Source: Streptomyces halstedii
GTDB taxonomy: Bacteria > Actinomycetota > Actinomycetes > Streptomycetales > Streptomycetaceae
Reading direction: 5' to 3'
Length of the DNA: 64,000 nt
Assembly (NCBI GenBank): GCA_000720535.1
Contig: JOAZ01000017.1
Span: 434,001 to 498,000 of the forward strand
Of this stretch, positions 28,005 through 35,971 are shown in pieces (position 1 is the first letter of the stretch; the number at the start of each line of letters is the position of its first letter). Both the position numbers and the translations under genes were made by a program. The notes beneath the pieces were generated by a model. It had not been told where the DNA came from. It did no database searches and saw only the letters and a program-made list of their open reading frames with translations.

Positions 28005-28709
28005 TCAGCGGTCGGCGCGGGCCTTGCGGGCCCGGGACAGGCGGGCCGGCTGGAAGGCGTCGATGGCTCCCGCGCCCCGGCCGGGGTGTTCCTCCCAGCC
28101 GTTGATCTTCGCGACGAGCTTCTTCAGGCGTGAGTCGTGCGGGGGGACGTCGATCTGGAAGTGGGACTGCTTGACCGGGTCCGTCTCCCCGCCCCAGGCG
28201 ACGACGCCCTGGCAGTCGGCGAGGATGTCCTCGACGACGGTGACCTCCGGGCCGCTCATCCCGTTGCCCGCCGGGGCGCCCAGCGGGTAGGCGACCTGTC
28301 TGACGGTCAGGGCGGTTCCGGACAGCTGGTTGCTCTCCAGGCCGGCCCGTACGTTCCGGTCGGTGAGGTGGCCGGTCACGTCGTCCGGGGTGAGCATGGT
28401 GATCTCGTAGCAGTAGCGGCGCAGCACGTACAGCAGGACGGTGGCGGCGTCGCCCGCGGCGAGGTGGACCGTCAGCCGTGCCGCGCCCTCGACCCGGTGG
28501 GCGGGGGCACTGTCGAGGACGGGCCAGCCGTTGGCGCTGTTCCGGTCGGTCCAGGCGGTGGGCGCCGCGACGCGGTCCGTGGCCGGGGACGCGGCCGGGG
28601 GCGAGGCGACGGCCGTACCGGGGGTCCACAGGACGCTTCCCGCGGCGATGACGCTTCCGGCGGTCAGGACGTGGCGCCGGGTCGGCCGGGAGATGTCGGT
28701 GTCAGACAT
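28005..28709 (-). CDS. Tat-exported protein with degenerate M15 peptidase-like domain
   Basis: The 234-residue product has a Tat-like signal (SRPTRRHVLTAGSVIAAGS, about residues 8-26) and cleavage near AVA-S. The mature part resembles D-Ala-D-Ala carboxypeptidases of family M15 in outline: SNQLSGTALTV sits where SxHxxGxAxD would be, and VAWGGETDPVKQSHFQID where the later metal site would be. The first His and the Asp of the zinc site are replaced (Gln and Thr), so catalysis is doubtful. It is coupled to the upstream membrane protein gene by an 8-base overlap. It probably acts at the cell wall. The M15 link is my motif reading, not a search result. Confidence 0.6.
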   Translation of the reverse strand: MSDTDISRPTRRHVLTAGSVIAAGSVLWTPGTAVASPPAASPATDRVAAPTAWTDRNSANGWPVLDSAPAHRVEGAARLTVHLAAGDAATVLLYVLRRYCYEITMLTPDDVTGHLTDRNVRAGLESNQLSGTALTVRQVAYPLGAPAGNGMSGPEVTVVEDILADCQGVVAWGGETDPVKQSHFQIDVPPHDSRLKKLVAKINGWEEHPGRGAGAIDAFQPARLSRARKARADR

Positions 28710-29145
28710 GAGCCTTCTTCCTTCTTCGGGTGACGTTGCGCGCTCCGAGGCAGACGGCTGTGCAGAGGCAGACGGCGGTGAGAAGCAGGAGGACGACGAT
28801 CAGGGGGTTGATCCACGCGGGAACGAGGTCCACGGTGGCGTCGCAGCGCGCGTGCAGCGGGAAGACCTTCTGCGACTCCTCGTAGTGGTGTGCGTTCCAG
28901 GCGTCGTCGAGGGGGACGCCGGCCTTGCGCTCGCACGCCTCCCTGAGGTCCAGTCCGGCCCGGGAGAGGCCGAGGACCCACGCGGTGGCGGCGTTGAGGA
29001 ACGCGACGACGCCGAGCGCGGCCACCGACGACGGCCGTGGGAGCCCGGGTCCGCGCCGTCTGCGCGCCAGCCACACCGCCACGGCCGCGCACACGACGGC
29101 CGTGGGAATCCAGAACTGGACTGCCCCGATGAACGAAATCCCCAT
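28702..29145 (-). CDS. Membrane protein with three helices, unknown function
   Basis: The 147-residue product has hydrophobic segments near residues 5-27, 40-60 and 112-135. Two Cys (CERKAGVP and LHARCDAT) sit in the loop between helices 2 and 3 and could form a disulfide outside the cell. It lies 14 bases after the DUF1906 gene and overlaps the Tat-exported gene, so the three form one operon. No named family is recognised. ATG 29145 is the likely start, though its ribosome binding site is weak. Confidence 0.65.
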   Translation of the reverse strand: MGISFIGAVQFWIPTAVVCAAVAVWLARRRRGPGLPRPSSVAALGVVAFLNAATAWVLGLSRAGLDLREACERKAGVPLDDAWNAHHYEESQKVFPLHARCDATVDLVPAWINPLIVVLLLLTAVCLCTAVCLGARNVTRRRKKAHV

Positions 29146-29159
29146 GGACCGTTTCTTCG

Positions 29160-31508
29160 CTACTCTGCGCCGACTCGGGCGAGGACGGCGTCCGTGAACC
29201 CCTGGACGAAGCTGTCCAGCTTGTCCGATCCGCCGGGCATGTTGATCAGGACCCCTGGATAGAGCGCTCCGTCGAGGGTGATGAAGTACCCGCGCGCCAG
29301 GTCGAAGACCGGGTCCTCCTGGGTGAGGTCGTTCCACGCCGCCTGCTTGCAGTTCTCCGCCGTGCCCCAGCGCTGCTGGAAGTAGTCGGTGAACCGGCGC
29401 AGGGCGCTTCCGCCGTTGCCGTAGCGCTCGCGTACGGCGGTGGCGATGTCCTTCCCGCCGCGCACCGCGCGGGCGAGGAGGTAGCCGTCCGCGTCCTCGA
29501 TGAGGTCGGTGAAGCCGAAGGACGAGGAGACTCCCGGCTTGGCGAGCTTGGCCTCGCAGAAGGCCCTGCCCGAGGCGTACTTCTCCTCGGAGTTGCGCCA
29601 GTCCGTGTAGAACGTCATGAGGTCGCCGCCCCAGCCGGTGATGTCCCCGACGTTGGCGCTCTTCGGGTTGCCCGGCTGGTCGATGACGAAGTGGCCGTCG
29701 GCGGTGGCCAGCATGTGCTCGGCGCCGATCCGGTACCCGGTCACGGGATCGGTGAACTCCGGTAGGACGGCGAAGCCCTTCTCCTGCGCGTAGGCGACGA
29801 ATCCGTGGTCGTAGTCCCCGATCAGGGCCTGCCACTGCACGCCGCCGTAGGTCTTGTGCCGCATGAACTCCATGACGAGCTTGGACGCGTCCCGGTCGGA
29901 GCCCCGCGACGCCTTGTAGGCCACCGCCGCGTCGTACAGGCCCGCCACCAGGGCGATGAAGCCGGACGCCGGGGACGCGTCGATGTTGAGCGAGGACGTC
30001 GCGGGATCGGAGTCCGGCCGCCAGGCGTCGCTGTCCAGGTCGATGGGCGCGCTGCCGCTGATCTGGATGCCGGAGGTCTCCTTGATCTGGTTGAACGACC
30101 AGTTCGCGGGCAACGGGAAGCCGAGGTTGCCGGAGAAGCCCCAGGACATGCCGGAGACGAAGGAGTACCGGGCGTACGTCTTGTTCGTGATGTTGACGCA
30201 CACGTTCCGCGAACCGTAGACGCCGTGGACGTACTTCTTGCCCTGGCCGGCGAGACCGGAGGCGACCCCGTGGAAGTACGGGACGATGAAGTCGTCGATC
30301 TCCTCCTGGGTGGCGTCGTAGTCGACGGCGAAGTAGATGGTCGTGCCCCGGTTGAAGCCGAACCCCTCGGCCTGTTCGTGTGCCTTCAGGGCGTGCTGGT
30401 AACCGGTCGGGTAGTCGTAGTCGGACGCGTCCCGGCCGTGGATCTGGAAGATCGGGAAGACCCGCAGGTCGTTGGAGAGGATGGTCTCCAGCTCACCGGG
30501 CTGGATCTGCTTCTCGTAGCTGGGGTCCGGGTGGTAGAGGTAGCGGCCCACGACGCGGAAGCCGTTGGCGTGGAGCCACTTGGCGCGCGCGTCGCTGATG
30601 ACGAAGCGGGTGTCCGACCCGGTCACCTTCCGGTCGGGGTCCCCCATGGAGACCAGGAGCTGGGCCCAGGTGGTGTAGTCGCCCCTGCCGGACTGCGGGA
30701 TGTAGGAGAACTCCTGGAAGAGCTTGACGAATTCGGTGGTCTTGGAGTCGTAGGAGGACTTGAACGTGGTCCGGACCCCGTTGCCGATCGGTACGGGCTC
30801 GTTGAAGACGCAGGCGGCGGTGAAGAGGCTCACCTTGGTGCCGGAGTCGCCCTCGCCGAGGGTGGCGGTCCTGAGGGCCGCCTGGGTGGCCGGTCCGAAG
30901 TTGCCGTTGGGCTCGGCGATGCCCAGCTCGTACTGGAGGGCGACCATCAGGGACTTCTGGACGTCGCGGGAGTAGATGCCGTCGCAGGGGCCGATGCTGT
31001 AGGCGCTCTTCGTCCAGTAGTTCTGGTTGAGCCACTGCTGGATGCCGCGGATCTTGTCGGTGCCGCCGGCGACGACGACGTAGGCGTCCATGTTGAGGAG
31101 CGCCTTGGCGATCTTGGCGTTGATGACGCCCGCGCCGCCGACGCCCATGTTGCCGCGCAGCTTCTCGACGGCCTCGCGGGTGACCCCGGTGAACCAGCCC
31201 TCGCTCTCGGGCTCGACGGCCCAGTACCCCTTGCACCACAGGCCGAACTGGAGGATGGCGACGATCTCGCGGTTGGTGTCCCACTCGAAGCCGATGTCGC
31301 CGAGCGCGTCGAACCTGGCGTAGGTGGTCGCACCGAACGACGCCACGACCGGGCTGATGCCGAGTTCGTGCTGGAGCGCCATGATGAGGGAGTTCATGGT
31401 CCCCCAGCCGGTCAGGCCGTTCTCCGGGCAGGCGACGTAGCCGGTCACGCCGCCGTAGTGGGAGTTCACCCACTTCTGGGCCCTGAGAACCTGTTCGTCT
31501 GCCACCAC
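29160..31508 (-). CDS. DUF1906 glycoside-hydrolase-like protein with tandem peptidoglycan-binding-like repeats
   Basis: The product has 782 residues. Two N-terminal repeats (about 8-110 and 155-225) share a pattern: Q-W-hydrophobic-N...DGIYSRDVQKSLMVALQYELGI with FG.T, like peptidoglycan-binding domains. A DUF1906 domain, a TIM-barrel fold related to GH25 lysozymes, covers about 305-510 (ARAKWLHANGFRVVGRYLY, GTTIYFAVDYDA, YGSRNVC, SGIQISGSAPIDLDSDAW). The C-terminal 270 residues are a domain I do not recognise. There is no signal peptide or membrane helix, which is odd for a cell-wall enzyme. GTG 31508 or 31505 follows AAAGGAA. It is the first gene of a three-gene operon. Confidence 0.78.
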   Translation of the reverse strand: MVADEQVLRAQKWVNSHYGGVTGYVACPENGLTGWGTMNSLIMALQHELGISPVVASFGATTYARFDALGDIGFEWDTNREIVAILQFGLWCKGYWAVEPESEGWFTGVTREAVEKLRGNMGVGGAGVINAKIAKALLNMDAYVVVAGGTDKIRGIQQWLNQNYWTKSAYSIGPCDGIYSRDVQKSLMVALQYELGIAEPNGNFGPATQAALRTATLGEGDSGTKVSLFTAACVFNEPVPIGNGVRTTFKSSYDSKTTEFVKLFQEFSYIPQSGRGDYTTWAQLLVSMGDPDRKVTGSDTRFVISDARAKWLHANGFRVVGRYLYHPDPSYEKQIQPGELETILSNDLRVFPIFQIHGRDASDYDYPTGYQHALKAHEQAEGFGFNRGTTIYFAVDYDATQEEIDDFIVPYFHGVASGLAGQGKKYVHGVYGSRNVCVNITNKTYARYSFVSGMSWGFSGNLGFPLPANWSFNQIKETSGIQISGSAPIDLDSDAWRPDSDPATSSLNIDASPASGFIALVAGLYDAAVAYKASRGSDRDASKLVMEFMRHKTYGGVQWQALIGDYDHGFVAYAQEKGFAVLPEFTDPVTGYRIGAEHMLATADGHFVIDQPGNPKSANVGDITGWGGDLMTFYTDWRNSEEKYASGRAFCEAKLAKPGVSSSFGFTDLIEDADGYLLARAVRGGKDIATAVRERYGNGGSALRRFTDYFQQRWGTAENCKQAAWNDLTQEDPVFDLARGYFITLDGALYPGVLINMPGGSDKLDSFVQGFTDAVLARVGAE

Positions 31509-31570
31509 TGATTCCTTTCGTGTGAACCACTCGGGGACGAGCCCCGCCGCCGTGCCCGGCGGCGGGTGGA

Positions 31571-31609
31571 GCCGGGCCCGTGCCCCCGGGGTACGGGCAC
31601 CGGCCCGGC
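31571..31609 (-). terminator. Hairpin between secreted protein and DUF1906 genes
   Basis: Near-perfect arms, GCCGGGCCCGTGCCC (from 31571) and GGGCACCGGCCCGGC (to 31609), sit just after the stop of the upstream secreted-protein gene. The DUF1906 operon therefore probably has its own promoter in the 60 bases that follow, but I cannot assign boxes. Confidence 0.7.
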
Positions 31610-31625
31610 ACGGCCGCGGAGACCG

Positions 31626-32189
31626 TCAGTTGCAGGCGCCGACCTGGAGGTAGTTGTCGACGACGGCCTTGCCGCCGACCTCCATGTAGGAGTACGCCTG
31701 GCCGCAGTAGCCGCGGTTCTGGTACACGGGACCGGCGTAGGACCCGAAGGTGCCGAAGTCCTGGGTGTCGGGGGTGGCGGTGTAGTTGTCCTTGAGGCGG
31801 ACGCCCATGTAGTGGGCGGTGCCGGTGTCGTTGAAGAACACCGCGCAGATCGGCTTGTCGTAGTACGAACTGCCGGTCGTGGTGCCGTTGGTCCAGGTGT
31901 AGGCGGTGCCGTAGGTGCCGTAGCGGGCGGCCCCGGTGGAGATGGTGTAGCCGGCCCCGCAGACGTTCGCGGCGGCGGCGGCGACCTCGACGCGGGACTC
32001 GACCAGGGAGCGTCCCTCGGCGGCCGCCTCGATCCTCAGGCCCTTCCCGCCCGCGAGTTCGACGGTCTTCGGGGCGGCCTGCGGCCCCTGCTCACCGCGG
32101 GGGGCGGCGCTGGCACCGGTGGCGGTGACGGCGGCGAGTCCCAGGGCGAGTGCGGTGACGAGACAGCGTGTGACGGTGCGAGTGTGCAC
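31626..32189 (-). CDS. Small secreted protein with paired cysteines, unknown function
   Basis: The product has 187 residues. GTG 32189 was chosen because GAAGGGA lies 6 bases upstream. A Sec signal peptide (TVTRCLVTALALGLAAVTATGASA) is cleaved near ASA-AP. A propeptide-like charged region follows, then a domain of about 110 residues. This domain has four Cys (NVCGAGY, PICAVFF, RGYCGQAY, GACN) and many Tyr/Gly/Thr, suggesting a small disulfide-stabilised beta fold. I do not recognise the family. It lies upstream of the cell-wall operon on the same strand. Confidence 0.7.
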   Translation of the reverse strand: MHTRTVTRCLVTALALGLAAVTATGASAAPRGEQGPQAAPKTVELAGGKGLRIEAAAEGRSLVESRVEVAAAAANVCGAGYTISTGAARYGTYGTAYTWTNGTTTGSSYYDKPICAVFFNDTGTAHYMGVRLKDNYTATPDTQDFGTFGSYAGPVYQNRGYCGQAYSYMEVGGKAVVDNYLQVGACN

Positions 32190-32433
32190 GGACGTTCCCT
32201 TCGATACGTGTGACGTGCTCATGTCGGACCGGTGCAGGTGTGCGAGCTAGGTCCGATCATGGTCGCTGCTCGTGGGGCGCGGAGAGGGGAAGGCCGTTTT
32301 TCACCTGGAGGAGGGGGGAGCCGGCCGGTCCTCGTGGGCGTCCGGACTCGCCCCGGGCAGAACCAGGTTGGCCGAAACTCGCCCGGCCACGGGTGCGCGC
32401 GCGGGGCGCGGTCTCCCCGGGGCGCGCGCGACA
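32190..32433. other. Intergenic leader of the secreted-protein gene, no gene seen
   Basis: About 240 bases are G-rich near 32280-32340 and very GC-rich (GGGGCGCG runs) near 32395-32430. Short overlapping frames exist on both strands but lack ribosome binding sites and recognisable domains. The promoter of the secreted-protein gene must lie here. I cannot identify it with confidence. Confidence 0.5.
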
Positions 32434-32475
32434 CGCCTGAGTGCCCCGCCACGGACGTGGTGGGGCACTCAGGCG
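32434..32475 (-). terminator. Hairpin terminator after the PepSY gene
   Basis: The 14-bp arms CGCCTGAGTGCCCC (32434-32447) and GGGGCACTCAGGCG (32462-32475) pair perfectly, with further pairing of CCAC and GTGG inside. It is about 70 bases after the PepSY stop codon (minus strand). Confidence 0.85.
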
Positions 32476-32546
32476 CTCAGACCGTGTGTCCGCGGGCGCG
32501 CGCCGCCGTCCGGTCGTCCCGCGCGTACGCGGGCGCGCGCCGCGGC

Positions 32547-33140
32547 TCAGTCGTCGTCGCGGTCCACGGAGACGGCTGCCGTCTCCGCGTCCACACGCAG
32601 CTCGTGGTACCGGCCGTCCTCGCCCGTGACGTCGATCTCCCAGTACAGGTGCCCGTGGTCGTCGTCGTCCAGCTCCGCCGACGTCACCGTGCCCGGCTCG
32701 GCCTTCAGCGCTGCGGCCACCGCCGAGTCCAGGGAGACGGCCGCCGACCGGGCCGCGTGCCGGTCGCGGTCGTCGTTGTCGTCGTCGTCCCGTGTGGACA
32801 GCACCTCGCCGGTGCCCGCGTCCACCGTCAGGTCGTGCCGGACCGCGTCCTTGCCGTACACGTCCAGCTCCCAGACGAGCCGGGCCCCGTGGTCGTCGTC
32901 GTCCAGCTCCACCTCGGTGACCGTGCCGGGGACCGCCTTCAGGGCCGCGGCGACCGCCTCGTCCAGGGTGACCCGGTCGCCCGGGGAGCGGGTCTCCCCG
33001 GTGTGGCGGTCCGCGCTCCGCGACACCCGGTCCGGACGCCGGTCGTCTCCGTCGTCGTGGGCGAACGCGGCCGTCGTGGCGATCCCGCCACCGACGAGCA
33101 CGGCCGCCGCGACGGCGGTGAGGGCGATGGTGCGCTTCAT
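32547..33140 (-). CDS. Secreted protein with two PepSY domains
   Basis: The 197-residue product has a signal peptide (KRTIALTAVAAAVLVGGGIATTAAFA) and then two PepSY repeats. Each has the pattern V-T-L/S-L-D-x-AVAAALKA-x-PGTVT-x-x-ELDDDDHG-x-x-x-WE-I/L-DV (about residues 57-110 and 135-190). Acidic and His-rich stretches (HDDGDDRR, STRDDDDNDDRD) could bind cations. PepSY domains are thought to inhibit or assist extracellular proteins. The ATG at 33140 follows GGGGAGG. The gene is divergent from the two-component genes at 33259, with 118 bases between them, a common arrangement for a regulator and its target. Confidence 0.88.
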   Translation of the reverse strand: MKRTIALTAVAAAVLVGGGIATTAAFAHDDGDDRRPDRVSRSADRHTGETRSPGDRVTLDEAVAAALKAVPGTVTEVELDDDDHGARLVWELDVYGKDAVRHDLTVDAGTGEVLSTRDDDDNDDRDRHAARSAAVSLDSAVAAALKAEPGTVTSAELDDDDHGHLYWEIDVTGEDGRYHELRVDAETAAVSVDRDDD

Positions 33141-33197
33141 GAGGTTCCTCCCCGATGGGATGTGCGGTGCGACGGGAACCACACTGCCCGGCCGACG

Positions 33198-33234
33198 CTG
33201 AAGGCAGCCTGAAGCCACCTGAAGCCGTCTTCAG
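33198..33234. promoter_or_regulatory. Direct-repeat operator CTGAAG in the PepSY/response-regulator intergenic region
   Basis: Three direct copies of CTGAAG begin at 33198, 33209 and 33219 (steps of 11 and 10 bases), followed by the inverted copy CTTCAG at 33229-33234. OmpR-family regulators bind as tandem dimers to repeats about one helical turn apart. This is therefore a likely binding site of the adjacent regulator, controlling both divergent transcripts. Confidence 0.7.
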
Positions 33235-33258
33235 GTCCGGCCTGCGACCCTGGGGCGT

Positions 33259-33921
33259 ATGCGCCTGCTGATCGTGGAGGACGAGAAGCGCCTCGCCGTG
33301 TCCCTGGCCAAGGGACTGACCGCCGAGGGCTTCGCCGTGGACGTCGTCCACGACGGCCTGGAGGGACTGCACCGGGCCGCCGGGGGCGGGTACGACCTCG
33401 TCGTCCTGGACATCATGCTGCCCGGGATGAACGGCTACCGGGTCTGCGCCGCCCTGCGCGCGGCCGGCCACGACGTGCCGATCCTGATGCTGACGGCCAA
33501 GGACGGGGAGTACGACGAGGCGGAGGGCCTGGACACCGGCGCCGACGACTACCTGACCAAGCCGTTCTCCTACGTCGTCCTCGTCGCCCGGGTCCGCGCC
33601 CTGCTGCGCCGCCGGGGCGGCGGGTCCCCCTCGCCGGTGCTCACCGTCGGCACGCTGCGCCTGGACACCGCGGCCCGGCGCGTGCACCGGGGCGAGGAGG
33701 AGATCACCCTGACGGCCAAGGAGTTCGCGGTGCTGGAACAGCTCGCGGTGCGGGCCGGCCAGGTGGTCAGCAAGGCCGACATCCTGGAGCACGTCTGGGA
33801 CTTCGCCTACGACGGTGACCCCAACATCGTCGAGGTCTACGTCAGCACGCTGCGCCGGAAGCTCGGCGCCGCCGCCATCCGCACCGTGCGCGGCGCCGGG
33901 TACCGGCTGGAGGCGCGGTGA
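33259..33921 (+). CDS. OmpR-family response regulator
   Basis: The 220-residue product has a receiver domain with E7/D8, phosphoacceptor Asp51 (LVVLDIMLPGMNG) and the conserved Lys in YLTKPFSY. A C-terminal winged helix covers about residues 125-218 (LTAKEFAVLEQLAVRAGQVVSKADILEHVWD, VYVSTLRRKLG, RTVRGAGYRL). The kinase gene overlaps its stop as GTGA. Likely targets are the divergent PepSY gene and its own operon, through the CTGAAG repeats. Confidence 0.93.
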   Translation: MRLLIVEDEKRLAVSLAKGLTAEGFAVDVVHDGLEGLHRAAGGGYDLVVLDIMLPGMNGYRVCAALRAAGHDVPILMLTAKDGEYDEAEGLDTGADDYLTKPFSYVVLVARVRALLRRRGGGSPSPVLTVGTLRLDTAARRVHRGEEEITLTAKEFAVLEQLAVRAGQVVSKADILEHVWDFAYDGDPNIVEVYVSTLRRKLGAAAIRTVRGAGYRLEAR

Positions 33922-35384
33922 GGTCGGTACGGGCCAGGGCCGCGCTGGGCGCCACCCTGGTCGTCGCCGTCGCCCTGGTCGCCGCCGGGCTCGCCGTCCT
34001 CCTCGTGCTGCGGAGCAACCTGACCGACCGGGCCGGGCTGGAGGCGGAGGTCGCGGCGCGCGAGGTCGCCGGACAGCTCGCCCTGGACGTGCCGTACGCC
34101 CGCCTCGACCTGGGGGACGAGGAGACCCACCCGGTCCAGGTGACCGACGAGCGGGGGCGGGTGGTGGCGGTCTCGGACGACCTGGAGGCGATCACCGGCA
34201 CCGGCACGGCCCGGGTCACCCCGGGGCCGACGTCGTCCACCGGCCCGGGAACCCACGACGACGATGACGATGACGACGACGACGTCAAGGACGCCGACAC
34301 GGACGACGACAAAAGGGACGACGACCCGGGGCGCGGCGAAGTCTCGTCCGACGAGCCGGAGTTCAGCAACGGCACCGCCACCGTCGACGGCGACCGGGCC
34401 GACTACCGCTTCGCCGCCGTCGAGGCGACCACCTCGGCCGGGGTCACCCTGACCGTCCACGCGGGCGCCCCGCTCGCCGCGGAGCAGGAGGCCGTGGGCT
34501 CCGTACGCGGCGCCATGCTGGCCGGGCTGCCCGCCCTGCTGCTGGTCGTCGCCGCGGTGACCTGGCTGGTGACCCGGCGTGCCCTGCGCCCGGTGGAGGG
34601 CATCCGCCGGGAGCTGGCCGCGATCACCGCCTCCCAGGACCTCGGCCGCCGGGTGCCGGAGCCGGGCTCGCGGGACGAGATCGCCCGGCTGGCCCGTACG
34701 ACGAACGAGACGCTGAGCGCGCTGGAGACCTCGGTGGACCGGCAGCGGCGCTTCGTCGCGGACGCCTCGCACGAGCTGCGCAGCCCGATCGCCTCGCTGC
34801 GCACCCAGCTGGAGGTCGGGGCGGCCCATCCGGAGCTGCTGGACCTGCCGGGGGCGGTCGCCGACACCGTACGGCTCCAGGCGCTGGCCGCGGACCTGCT
34901 GCTGCTGGCCCGGCTGGACGCGGGGGAGCGTCCCGGACGGGCGGCGGTGGACCTGGGGGCCCTGGTCCGCGAGGAGGTGTCCCAGCGCGCCGGCGACCGG
35001 ATCCCCGTGGAGGTGTCCGTGGCGGAGGGCGGGGCCGTGGAGGTGAGCGGTTCGCGCGGGCAGCTGGCCCGGGTGATCGGCAACCTGCTGGACAACGCCG
35101 AGCGCCACGCGGAGCGTTCGGTGGCCGTGACGGTGAGGGCCAAGGGCGGGGACGTGTGCCTGGAGGTCGCCGACGACGGTACGGGGGTGCCCCCGCCGGA
35201 ACGGGAGCGGATCTTCGAGCGCTTCGTGCGGCTCGACGACGCCCGGACCCGCGACGACGGCGGCGCCGGACTGGGACTCGCCCTCGCCCGGGACATCGCG
35301 TCCCGGCACGGCGGCACCCTCACCGTGGACACCTCGCCCCGGGGCGGAGCGGCCTTCACCCTGCGCCTGCCGGGCCGCTCCTGA
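33918..35384 (+). CDS. Sensor histidine kinase with poly-aspartate extracellular domain
   Basis: The 488-residue product has an N-terminal helix (about 10-32), an extracellular sensor region (33-195), a second helix (about 199-219), HAMP, HisKA with His285 (VADASHELRSP), and HATPase (N box NLLDNAERHA, DDGTGVPP, GGAGLGLALA). The sensor region contains nine consecutive Asp at 114-122 inside a longer Asp/Lys/Thr stretch (to about 137). This is unusual and suggests binding of a divalent cation or a cationic molecule. It pairs with the regulator at 33259. The partner PepSY protein is also Asp-rich. GTG 33918 overlaps the regulator stop. Confidence 0.92.
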   Translation: MRSVRARAALGATLVVAVALVAAGLAVLLVLRSNLTDRAGLEAEVAAREVAGQLALDVPYARLDLGDEETHPVQVTDERGRVVAVSDDLEAITGTGTARVTPGPTSSTGPGTHDDDDDDDDDVKDADTDDDKRDDDPGRGEVSSDEPEFSNGTATVDGDRADYRFAAVEATTSAGVTLTVHAGAPLAAEQEAVGSVRGAMLAGLPALLLVVAAVTWLVTRRALRPVEGIRRELAAITASQDLGRRVPEPGSRDEIARLARTTNETLSALETSVDRQRRFVADASHELRSPIASLRTQLEVGAAHPELLDLPGAVADTVRLQALAADLLLLARLDAGERPGRAAVDLGALVREEVSQRAGDRIPVEVSVAEGGAVEVSGSRGQLARVIGNLLDNAERHAERSVAVTVRAKGGDVCLEVADDGTGVPPPERERIFERFVRLDDARTRDDGGAGLGLALARDIASRHGGTLTVDTSPRGGAAFTLRLPGRS

Positions 35385-35398
35385 ACCGGGGCCGTGCC

Positions 35399-35875
35399 CT
35401 ACGGCTTGCCCCGCTGCCCCCGCAGATGGTCGGCGATCGGGGTCAGCGCCGCGTGCAGGTCCGCGAGGGCCTCCGGGGTCAGCAGGTCCATGAAGTGCCT
35501 GCGCACCGACTCCACATGGTGCGGCGCGACCTTGCGCATGGTCTCGGCGCCGGGCTCGGTGAGGACCGCGTACAGTCCGCGCCGGTCCGACTCGCAGTGC
35601 TGGCGGCGCACCAGGCCCGCGTTCTCCATGCGGGTGACCTGGTGCGAGAGCCTGCTCTTGGACTGGAGGGTGGCCGCGGCCAGGTCGCTCATCCGCATGC
35701 GCTGCTCGTCGGACTCCGAGAGGTTGACCAGGATCTCGTAGTCGTTCATGGTCAGCCCGAACGGCTGGAGGTCCTTCTCCAGCTGGTGGGTCAGCAGCCT
35801 GCTGACGTCCAGGTGGGTGCGCCAGGCACACTGCTCCGCATCGGTCAGCCAGCGGGTGGCCGTCTCGGTCTCCAT
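35399..35875 (-). CDS. MarR-family transcriptional regulator
   Basis: The product has 158 residues with a winged helix in the middle (LTMNDYEILVNLSESDEQRMRMSDLAAATLQSKSRLSHQVTRMENAGLVRR, about residues 41-92) and dimerisation helices at both ends. A TAGAAT box (35882-35887 on the complement) ends 6 bases before the ATG, so the transcript may be leaderless. Its -35 region is weak. It is convergent with the kinase gene, with 14 bases between the stops. Ligand and targets are unknown. Confidence 0.87.
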   Translation of the reverse strand: METETATRWLTDAEQCAWRTHLDVSRLLTHQLEKDLQPFGLTMNDYEILVNLSESDEQRMRMSDLAAATLQSKSRLSHQVTRMENAGLVRRQHCESDRRGLYAVLTEPGAETMRKVAPHHVESVRRHFMDLLTPEALADLHAALTPIADHLRGQRGKP

Positions 35876-35971
35876 GTATGCATTCTACCTAAGAAGTTGA
35901 AAGCCGGACGAAGTCGGGATGTGTGAGGCCGCGCACGCGCCCGTGGGGGGTCACACTCCGCAGACTACCGC

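Noticed and set aside
32257-33792. Open frame of 511 codons on the minus strand
   Set aside because: It is antisense to the response regulator and out of frame with the PepSY gene, so it is a GC-bias shadow.
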